DNA of 64,000 nucleotides from CAIWHR01 sp040006895 (GTDB lineage: Bacteria > Pseudomonadota > Gammaproteobacteria > Burkholderiales > Casimicrobiaceae), in contig JBDTWB010000001.1 of the NCBI GenBank assembly GCA_040006895.1, forward strand, positions 3,466 to 67,465. The letters are read 5' to 3'. Under the pieces are notes generated by a model. It was not told where the DNA came from. It searched no databases and saw only the letters and a program-made list of their open reading frames with translations. Every line of letters starts with the position of its first letter. Positions within the stretch are counted from its first letter, which is position 1. Made by a program: the position numbers and the translations under genes. Below, in pieces: positions 27,601 through 33,330 of the stretch.

Positions 27601-29196
27601 GGGTTCGACCCGCTGGAGTTCGATCGCTTCACGCGGTTCCAGGAGCTCACGCGTTCCCTCGCCGAGGGCATCAACGATGTCTCGACGGTGCAGCAATCCC
27701 TGCTGCGCAACGTCGACGATGCGGACGCGGCCCTGGTCGCGCAGGCGCGGTTGTCGCGCGACGTGCAGCAACAGCTGTTTGCGATCCGGACCGTACCTTT
27801 CAGCAGCGTGTCCGAGCGGCTGTATCGGATCCTGCGGCAGGTGGCCAAGGAGCTCGACAAGCGGGTCAACCTCGAGATCCGCGGCTCGCAGGTCGAGCTC
27901 GACCGGTCTGTCCTCGAGAAACTGGTCGGCCCCCTGGAGCATCTCCTGCGCAACGCGATCGACCATGGCATCGAGCCGCGGGACAGGCGCGTGCAGAGCG
28001 GCAAGGCGCCCTCGGGCGAGATTGCCGTGACGGTGCGGCAGGTCGGCAACGAGATCGCCATCGAGCTCGCCGACGACGGTGCGGGCCTCGATTTCGAGCG
28101 GATCCGCGCGCGTGCCGTGGCGCAGGGGCGCATCGCGCCCGACGCGAGGCCAACCGAGGCGCAGCTCGTCGAATGCATCTTCGAGCCGGGCTTCTCGACG
28201 GCGGCGAAGGTGACGCACGTATCGGGCCGGGGCATCGGCATGGACGTAGTGCGCGCCGAGATCGCCGCGCTCGGCGGTCGGGTGGACGTGACGTCTCGGC
28301 CGGGAAGCGGCACGACGTTCCTGCTCTACCTGCCGCTCACGCTGGCCGTGGCGCAGGCAGTCCTGGTGCGCGCCGGTGGCCGGTTGTGGGCCGTGCCGGC
28401 GCCAATGGTGGAGCAGGTGCAGCAGGTCAAGGCCGAGCATTTGCTCGAGTGCTACGCCAGCGGAAAGTTGAACTGGCAGGGACGCATCTACCCGCTGCAC
28501 TACCTGCCGCGGCTGCTTGGCGACACCGGGCACAATCCCCTGACCGGGCGCTTCAACGCCGTCCTGCTGCTGCGCACGGGCCAGGGGGTCACGGCCGTGC
28601 ATGTCGACGAGATGGTCGGCAACCAGGAAGTCGTGGTCAAGAACATCGGCCCGCAGCTCGCTCGGGTATCCGGCATCGCCGGTGCCACCGTGCTCGGGAC
28701 CGGCGAGATCGTGCTGATCATCAACCCGGTGCAACTCGCGCAACGAGCCGACATCCCCGGGTTCGATCCTCATGCCGACGATCAGCTCGTGGTATCGCGC
28801 GCCGCACCGGTGCCCGCCGTGCGCGCGCCGCTGGCGATGATCGTCGACGACTCCCTGACCGTGCGCAAGATGACCAGCCGCCTGCTGACGCGGGAGGGGT
28901 TCGAGGTCATCACCGCCAAGGATGGCCTGGACGCGTTGCAGCAACTCGTCGGGATCAGGCCCGACGTCATTCTGCTCGACATCGAGATGCCGCGGATGGA
29001 TGGATTCGAGTTCACGCGGACGATCAAGGCGGATGCCCGTCACGCCGACGTGCCGATCATCATGATCACGTCGCGCACCGCCGAGAAGCACCGCAACCTC
29101 GCCCGCGACCTCGGCGTGGACCTGTTCCTCGGCAAGCCCTATCAGGAAGACGAGCTGCTGCGCACCCTACGCGAGATGCTGTCGGTCGCCGCCTGA
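21688..29196 (+). CDS. chpA: Hybrid histidine kinase ChpA/PilL with multiple phosphotransfer domains
   Basis: The central kinase of the Pil-Chp system, 2502 residues. The GTG at 21688 is chosen for its AGGAG at 21675-21679; an upstream TTG at 21625 lacks one. Phosphotransfer motifs are a degenerate one around His55 (HQAAG, Lys replaced), HTLKGSGRMVG at His721, a weak HTLCGIHRTGG at His1294 and HTFKGSARMAG at His1767. Then come the CheA dimerisation helix, the ATPase (HLLRNAIDHGIE, DDGAGLD, GRGIGMDVV), a CheW domain and a C-terminal receiver with Asp in ILLDIEMPRMDGF. Two Ala/Asp-rich linkers (about 24.1-25.4 and 25.85-26.8 kb) separate the domains. Directs PilG and PilH phosphorylation. Confidence 0.94.
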   Translation: MAPGVNTPPEFDAGPLSWVQGEIDEALARGIEALETFVANPGDATSLRHARTHVHQAAGAVQMVGLDAVVAYTDEIERHLGALDGAPANTVAVAAAPVNRACRKLRIFLAELVDGAPPVPLKLFPEYEAMQKARGMATATPTDLFYPDLSAPAPAPRRGEPGLTGAALSTFLVNQRRNFQRGLLGWLRGSRDGARQMRETIAAIEQATTTPNLRAFWWSAGVLTEALAERGIEPDFGVKQLLARLDLQIRRLAEGSAKVADRLRREVLYYVAISGPVTPAIAAVQARFGLPGLIPSAEVLNADLVRIQPHLREAREQLGQAKETWLKFTSGRAENLPKLKQNLASVHRHATETREAALAKLTAALVARLDRMSPSNVSEAVAMEYATALLLADSAFQNFGKLSPEFGQQVEVMLARLDAAQASLPFQGGDGAPMLEEMSRRAQDRLLLAQVGREIRANLRHMEQVLDAFFRDHGRREELKTLGKDTAQIRGALRMLELDAADELLAACEARITAYADPETAVVDDDLELLAESLSGLGFYIEAVEQQRADHARLIGPLLARQRGETPVAAEVVTDSVEMAVAQLRTALPALVEEVRRVPNDRVARETLRAKLAVLRDDAELIGDVELVVRAKAALHELDEGGTAGAAVTAFAEAPAVNPTPEVSQETQRLLAHDVELDAELLDIFLCEADEVLGTIAEQHRILSHNPADREALRTARRQFHTLKGSGRMVGLTDLGEIAYDVEKIHNRLLEEERGVTPAVLALLAGGEVAFRQWVGELRARGSVQPDPERLHAAIREVEAEFPRGRDSVLAGRAATRAASAPPAVTQPPLPAAAPAAANVTTTAIPTAIASSDAAAELSDSDALASVLAAYRGAQLDFAALPAAAATEIGARADASPAQDDALPPGPGVWVEGSESFDGFGEPVKALRGEPAHLSDAFSARAGGAEAGRAVEATSWSELGGLDDVGAVAEPGVQDHRPYELSDAIEELDLSWIEPSAAAGLHVGEPPPVRPAPPEILAIEWADTRFADEAAADAGAAAERSRDRLLDVAADMSRSDDGGRNVEQAEDGARDESLARDDAGDLDSFAWQGSDDAALADADAIDRTLQARIVGHQTTSAAMSSIAGAAMNDAVGEAQDRVVLRADVGHGTDDGRGEDRGPDSPSMDLDLDVGGTADGQDATEADRAPAPGSAIPEDVVRSLREDVADLDLDLGDAAVDLPDASPPEPATAMVAESGADRDAVSDDMTIGEVTLSRSLYEILIAEADEHLTTLGHELALMQFDPAYGLSAAMVRASHTLCGIHRTGGFPIVPPTAKALEQCLVALQRRGEPLSEATHAALARAIDLLGELVGKVRDQRPFEPEDVAEGDAIQAELDNVRQACEQVRPEQPKTVEPPEGAASEGASSEGFETGPFEFAEPGMEQLEDEHATAEEITGMLAPAARQLAGEHVEGQGGARAFTYAGDGTVAAANEDVAAGAPRAHDRDAADGSAQAAPSALDPAPGEAIAAASAVHADAAGDASMDASGATAGPGPIAESGGAHLPADGVAADDERNQAAGAIEVDALLVRALLAHFAEEDTRAAPAEGAIADVNSPATEPVVGALVPPPLDDESIADELAQLLAAESATGLREAPHLDASEQEQTLSEELSLRQPAPVGNVPGNVSPATERADHDKPAGEVVPLPSPVAVGADAGVPGMIDVERLVADALQIVPADAETPLDQISDDVDAQLLPIFVEEAEELFPQAGEELRAWRRNPPDATHAGALRRTLHTFKGSARMAGAMRLGELAHRMESRLLRGDDLVHGDPELFDALEGDLDRVAFVLDALRAGRTNVDLPWLDAAAAPAGSPPADARTHAAGNGSAAMGVVVPLPGIGSAHADASANADVESVPAVEPDATQRAMLRVRADIIDRLVNEAGEVAIARARVESELRALKANLLELTTSVIRMRTQVREIEIQAESQIQSRLSLRGDAHAGFDPLEFDRFTRFQELTRSLAEGINDVSTVQQSLLRNVDDADAALVAQARLSRDVQQQLFAIRTVPFSSVSERLYRILRQVAKELDKRVNLEIRGSQVELDRSVLEKLVGPLEHLLRNAIDHGIEPRDRRVQSGKAPSGEIAVTVRQVGNEIAIELADDGAGLDFERIRARAVAQGRIAPDARPTEAQLVECIFEPGFSTAAKVTHVSGRGIGMDVVRAEIAALGGRVDVTSRPGSGTTFLLYLPLTLAVAQAVLVRAGGRLWAVPAPMVEQVQQVKAEHLLECYASGKLNWQGRIYPLHYLPRLLGDTGHNPLTGRFNAVLLLRTGQGVTAVHVDEMVGNQEVVVKNIGPQLARVSGIAGATVLGTGEIVLIINPVQLAQRADIPGFDPHADDQLVVSRAAPVPAVRAPLAMIVDDSLTVRKMTSRLLTREGFEVITAKDGLDALQQLVGIRPDVILLDIEMPRMDGFEFTRTIKADARHADVPIIMITSRTAEKHRNLARDLGVDLFLGKPYQEDELLRTLREMLSVAA

Positions 29197-29452
29197 GGCT
29201 GCGCGACCGTTTCGTGCCGGTCCGCGAGCTCGCGGGATCCTCCGCGCCGGGCGATGCGCCTTCGCGGCGCTCGTTCGTCGTGGCCGAACCCGGCCGCCTG
29301 TGCGCCGTTGCCGGCAGTCCAATGGGTCGGTATCCTCGGGTCGATCGCCCGCCTCGCATCAACACGATCGTCGCCTGCAAGACCGCCGTCGGGGCGATGC
29401 GCGCGAGTTGTTCCATCCAGCGACCGGTCGCGCTTCCTACTCGGAATCTCCT

Positions 29453-30658
29453 GTGCCCTCCAACCCCATTCTCATCGCCGGCGGCGGTATCGGCGGACTT
29501 GCCACGGCGCTCGGGCTGGCCCGTCATGGCCTGAACGTCCGGGTGCTCGAGAAAGCCGGCTCGCTCGGCGAGATCGGCGCCGGTATCCAGCTCGGTCCCA
29601 ACGCCTTCCATGCGTTCGATGCCCTCGGCGTGGGCGATGCAGCTCGGAAGATGGCCGTGTATATCGACAGCCTGCGTCTGATGGATGCGCTCGTGGGCGA
29701 TGAGATCGTGAACATTTCCCTTGGCGAGAACTTCAGGCGCCGCTTCGGCAATCCGTACGCCGTCGTCCATCGCGGTGATCTGCACGGCGTGTTGCTGCAC
29801 GCGTGCCGGGACAGTCCGCTGATCGAATTGAGCGTGCGCAGCGAGGTGACGGCCTACGCGCACGAGGACGGCGGCGTGTCGGCCGAGCTCGGGTCTGGGG
29901 AGCGCGTGGCCGGCGCCGCCCTGATCGGGGCCGATGGCCTATGGTCGAAGGTGCGCGAGCAGGTGGTCGGCGATGGTCCGCCCCGCGTTTCCGGACACAC
30001 CACGTATCGCTCCGTGATCCCCACGGCGCACATGCCCGAAGACCTTCGCTGGAATGCGGCCACGCTCTGGGCCGGACCCAAATGCCACGTGGTTCACTAC
30101 CCGTTATCCGACTGGAAAGTGTTCAACCTGGTCGCGACGTATCACAACGACGCGGCCGAACCCGTGGCCGGCAAACCCGTGTCGCGCGAGGAGGTGCTTG
30201 CTGGCTTCCGCCACACCCATCCGCGCGTCCAGGCCATCATCGAGCATGGGTCCGACTGGAAGCTGTGGGTGCTCTGCGATCGTGATCCCGTCGAGCGATG
30301 GACTGATGGACGCGTGGCGCTGCTGGGCGACGCTGCCCATCCCATGCTCCAGTACTTTGCGCAAGGAGCCTGCATGGCGCTGGAAGATGCCGTGTGCCTG
30401 GCCGACACGGTGGGCGCGCACCGCAACGATCTGGACGCCGCGTTCACGGCCTACAACCGCGAGCGCTTGCTGCGCACGACGCGTCTCCAGCTGCAATCGC
30501 GCGAGATCGGCAACCATGTGTATCACCCGGCAGGCCCACACGCCGCCCTCAGGAACAGCCTGATGCGGGCCAAGTCCGAGGACGACTGGTACGATACTTT
30601 CGCCTGGCTTTACGGGGGGCCGAAGGCGGACCCAACTGTCGACCCCTGCACGCGTTGA
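29453..30658 (+). CDS. FAD-dependent aromatic monooxygenase (3-hydroxybenzoate 6-hydroxylase/salicylate hydroxylase type)
   Basis: Class A flavoprotein hydroxylase of 401 residues. FAD-binding GGGIGGLATALGLARHG is near residue 8, the DG motif ALIGADGLWSKVREQ near 155, and the second FAD motif RVALLGDAAHPMLQYFAQGACMALEDA near 284. NADH-dependent members hydroxylate salicylate, 3-hydroxybenzoate or 6-hydroxynicotinate; this one most resembles 3-hydroxybenzoate 6-hydroxylases by recall. The GTG at 29453 is used as upstream sequence is not conserved. No ring-cleavage genes are adjacent, so its pathway is unclear. Confidence 0.85.
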   Translation: MPSNPILIAGGGIGGLATALGLARHGLNVRVLEKAGSLGEIGAGIQLGPNAFHAFDALGVGDAARKMAVYIDSLRLMDALVGDEIVNISLGENFRRRFGNPYAVVHRGDLHGVLLHACRDSPLIELSVRSEVTAYAHEDGGVSAELGSGERVAGAALIGADGLWSKVREQVVGDGPPRVSGHTTYRSVIPTAHMPEDLRWNAATLWAGPKCHVVHYPLSDWKVFNLVATYHNDAAEPVAGKPVSREEVLAGFRHTHPRVQAIIEHGSDWKLWVLCDRDPVERWTDGRVALLGDAAHPMLQYFAQGACMALEDAVCLADTVGAHRNDLDAAFTAYNRERLLRTTRLQLQSREIGNHVYHPAGPHAALRNSLMRAKSEDDWYDTFAWLYGGPKADPTVDPCTR

Positions 30659-30836
30659 ACCCACGCGAGCCGGTTACCCTTGGTCGCTGCGGGCGACTGC
30701 GCGATGGCCAAGAGCGCGGATCGCGGCACCTTGGTTGCGATCGCACCCCTGCGGAGTGCGATCGTCTCGTGCCGCCATGGCGGCAAGTGTTAACGCGCCC
30801 GCCGACTTCACGCTCGGCGCGTGGCCGGCCCTGGGT

Positions 30837-31043
30837 TCAGCCGTTGCGCCTCGGTATTCCCTCGGTCGCACGCGCCGATACGGCGCGTGGCTTGGCGTCC
30901 GCCGAGCTGCCCGATTTGGCGGGCGAGGCGCTGGTTTGTTTGAAGGAGCTGGGGCTGCGGGCGTCGCAGGCAGTCAGCAAGGCCGCGGCCGCAAGGGGTA
31001 AGACCACCCTGCGCGGCACGGAAATCCGCGTTTGTTTTTTCAT
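30837..31043 (-). CDS. Possible small lipoprotein
   Basis: A 68-residue open frame with a convincing lipoprotein signal: MKK start, basic region, hydrophobic VVLPLAAAALL and lipobox LTAC with Cys26. The mature part is short, Ser/Lys-rich and unlike anything recognised. It lies 33 bp after the PRC-barrel gene on the same strand. No clear ribosome-binding site. The A-run at its start also reads as the T tract of a possible plus-strand terminator (31011-31040), so the call is tentative. Confidence 0.45.
   Translation of the reverse strand: MKKQTRISVPRRVVLPLAAAALLTACDARSPSSFKQTSASPAKSGSSADAKPRAVSARATEGIPRRNG
31011..31040 (+). terminator. Possible intrinsic terminator on the plus strand
   Basis: Short stem CGCGG (31012-31016)/CCGCG (31026-31030) with a 9-nt loop, followed by TTTGTTTTTT. 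If real it would end plus-strand transcription about 350 nt after the flavin monooxygenase. The T tract coincides with the Lys codons of the candidate lipoprotein. Confidence 0.4.
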
Positions 31044-31076
31044 GGACTCGAAGGTAAGGCGGCCTGAATGGCCACA

Positions 31077-31466
31077 TCAGCAAAGCTGCGCCCCGTGCTC
31101 CCAATAGGGCCGGGTCCCGAAGTACGAATGGGCGAACACGGCAACGTCACCGTCGAGCCCTTTCGTCGCCAGGTCGGAAGGCAGCAAGGGTGCTTCCTCG
31201 ATGCGCTCGCGTGGCGCATTGACGATGAAGCGATCGGCGTCCCCGTCCTGGAACAGGGCATTCCACGGGAGCGCGACCAGCCGCTCGCCGTCGCGGCGTG
31301 GGCGCCGCAGTTCGATTACGCCGTAGGCGACGCGGTTGCGCCGCAAATCGAGGAGGATGTCGTGCAGGTGCCCCACCACGTTGCTGTCACGATCGACGAT
31401 CTCGATGCCGAGGAGATCGTCGGCGCCGGTGATGCCGAGGAGCGCGATTCTCGCCCGCTGGGTCAT
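31077..31466 (-). CDS. PRC-barrel domain protein
   Basis: A 129-residue protein with one PRC-barrel: LLGIEIVDRDSNVVGHLHDILLDLRRNRVAYGVIEL near residues 17-52 and a second strand set RLVALPWNALFQDGDADRFIVNAP near 62. These small beta-barrels occur in photosynthetic reaction-centre H subunits, RimM and many stress-related proteins of unknown role. The frame runs upstream to 31784 over a neighbouring gene, so the ATG at 31464-31466, with AGGA upstream, is preferred. No signal peptide. Confidence 0.8.
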   Translation of the reverse strand: MTQRARIALLGITGADDLLGIEIVDRDSNVVGHLHDILLDLRRNRVAYGVIELRRPRRDGERLVALPWNALFQDGDADRFIVNAPRERIEEAPLLPSDLATKGLDGDVAVFAHSYFGTRPYWEHGAQLC

Positions 31467-31623
31467 GCTCGCTGTCCTGCTGGTTTCGTGCACGCTCCCC
31501 CCTTTGCTTTCGCATCTGTAGCATCGCCATGATGCGCAGCGCATCCGAGTGAGGCCATCGGTCACGGCTGAGGTGCCTGTAGGACGATAGGACGCCAAAC
31601 GTAGGGCATGTCCTACAAGAGTG

Positions 31624-32010
31624 ATGAATACGTCGATCTGGTCCCTCCTCGCCGACGGCCTGGCATTGGCACACGCCCTGTTCGTGTTGTTCGTGGTGTT
31701 CGGTGCCATCGTGGTGCGCCTGCGGCCGTGGCTGGCATGGCTGCACTTGCCGGCGCTGGCCTGGGCAGTTCTGCTAGAGTTCAACGCTTGGATCTGCCCG
31801 CTGACGCCTTGGGAGCAAGCGCTGCGTCGGGCAGCGCGCGAGGCCGGTTACCAGGGCGGGTTCGTCGACCATTACGTCATGCCGATCCTCTATCCTGCCG
31901 GTCTCACTGCAGGTGTCCAGGTGGTCCTGGCCGTCCTGGTCCTCGCCATCAATGCCGGACTCTACGGGTGGCTTTGGCGCGCACGCTGGCGGCACCGCGC
32001 TCCTCCGTAA
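31624..32010 (+). CDS. DUF2784 family inner-membrane protein
   Basis: About 128 residues with three to four hydrophobic segments (LADGLALAHALFVLFVVFGAIVV near residue 8, WLAWLHLPALAWAVLLEF near 37, LTAGVQVVLAVLVLAINAGLYGWLW near 94). The conserved CPLTPWEQALR near 59 and YQGGFVDHYVMPILYP near 77 mark DUF2784, whose function is unknown. A GTG directly before the ATG (31621) is an alternative start. The next gene is msrB, 98 bp downstream. Confidence 0.85.
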   Translation: MNTSIWSLLADGLALAHALFVLFVVFGAIVVRLRPWLAWLHLPALAWAVLLEFNAWICPLTPWEQALRRAAREAGYQGGFVDHYVMPILYPAGLTAGVQVVLAVLVLAINAGLYGWLWRARWRHRAPP

Positions 32011-32108
32011 GGGCCGGTTGCGCTGGACGACCAAGCACGTACGGGCACGATCGACACCTGGCCCGAGGCCCCCTTGGCCCGGGAAGACCAGCGCTCGAAG
32101 GAGAATTC

Positions 32109-32675
32109 ATGGAACGACGTCAATTCCTCAACCGCATCGCGGTCGCCACGGCCGGCCTGTGGGCAGCGCGACACGCCGTCGCGGCGCCCATGCCGAAACT
32201 GACGACTGCGGATATCGACGACATGCGCCGCACCTGGCAGGCGTTGGCGCGCAAGGATCTCGAGCTGCCCAGCCCTGCTGCAGCGGTCACCCAGACGCGC
32301 GAAGAATGGAGTCGGCAGTTGACGCCGATCCAGTTCGACGTCTTGCGCCAGGAGGGTACGGAGCGGCCCTTCACGAGTCCGCTCAACGAGGAGAAGCGCC
32401 CGGGGATCTTCGCGTGCGCGGGTTGCGGACTGCCGCTGTTCACGTCCCGCATGAAATACGACAGTGGCACGGGATGGCCGAGCTTTGTCACCAGCATTCC
32501 CGATCACCTTGCGTCCAAGCAGGACCGCAAGCTCTTCCTGCCGCGCACGGAATACCACTGCGTCCGCTGTGGTGGGCACCAGGGCCATGTTTTCGACGAC
32601 GGGCCGCGGCCGACGGGCGAGCGCTGGTGCAACAATGGCGTCGCCCTGAAGTTCCTGCCCACGCGCATGGCGTAG
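32109..32675 (+). CDS. msrB: Peptide-methionine (R)-S-oxide reductase, Tat-exported
   Basis: Repairs methionine-R-sulfoxide in proteins; 188 residues. A twin-arginine signal (RRQFLNRIAV at residues 3-12, Ala-rich h-region, cleavage after AVAA near 26) indicates export folded to the periplasm, unlike cytosolic MsrB. The catalytic domain has both zinc pairs (FACAGCGLPLF and YHCVRCGGHQGHVF), SGTGWPSF near 118 and the catalytic Cys in RWCNNGVALKF near 174. GAAGGAGA precedes the ATG at 32109 and fixes the start. Confidence 0.93.
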   Translation: MERRQFLNRIAVATAGLWAARHAVAAPMPKLTTADIDDMRRTWQALARKDLELPSPAAAVTQTREEWSRQLTPIQFDVLRQEGTERPFTSPLNEEKRPGIFACAGCGLPLFTSRMKYDSGTGWPSFVTSIPDHLASKQDRKLFLPRTEYHCVRCGGHQGHVFDDGPRPTGERWCNNGVALKFLPTRMA

Positions 32676-33330
32676 CCTTGCCGAGCGTCGCCGAGCGTCA
32701 GTTGCGACCGGCGCTGCGCGCCCGATCACCATTCCGACGCTGTTCGGGGGCATCCGGGCCACCGCTAGACCTGGAGCCGTGTCCAGCCCCCGCTGCCGGA
32801 TTTCCGTCGGCAGGCTGCGCTGGCCTCCTTGCAGGGCGCGCCATCCATTACCGTCGCACGACGCGGCGGCGCGCCTGCCGACGCACGTCGGCCCGGTCTC
32901 GCGCGGACGCGACTGCCACGTGCGGCCCGCAGGGCGCCGTACGTCATTCGATCAACATACCGGAGCCGATATGTCCATCGTGGGGTCCGTCACGCGCGCG
33001 CCGAGGCCCCGCGCAGGCCGGCAGGCGCGTTGCCGCGACACCCGCATTGGCAGGATTAGCCCGCGCAAGGTAAATTGTCGTCGCCGGCCAGCCCGCGGAC
33101 GCCGGCTTCAGGAAACCAACGGCAATCGGTGCGACATTTCCGGACTCCCCACGGTGTAGCCGCGACCGGCGCGTCGCCCCTGAGCGGTTCACGCGTCGGG
33201 CGATCGCCGCCCTGGTGCGTGGCTCCTTCCCGTACCGCACCGAAGCGTGGATAACGAGAGTTCCCGTCGACCGGTCCTGCATGCCGACCAACCGAGATAC
33301 TCGCCGCTGGCACCGATAGGAGGAGCAAGG
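32676..33330. other. Long non-coding gap between msrB and the EF-G gene
   Basis: 655 bp in which no frame shows recognisable protein features on either strand; open frames here are Arg/Pro-rich and look like GC-driven noise. Visible are a 10-bp direct duplication (CCGAGCGTCG/CCGAGCGTCA at 32681-32700) and the AGGAGG of the next gene near 33319. No tRNA, intrinsic terminator or strong promoter was found. It may hold a decayed gene or an untranslated RNA. Confidence 0.5.

Noticed and set aside
29222..29235. Perfect palindrome CCGCGAGCTCGCGG after chpA
   Set aside because: Short, GC-only and without a T tract; likely chance in GC-rich DNA.
31077..31784. Long version of the PRC-barrel protein starting near 31784
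   Set aside because: The extra N-terminus overlaps the DUF2784 gene and has no conserved content; a start at 31466 fits better.
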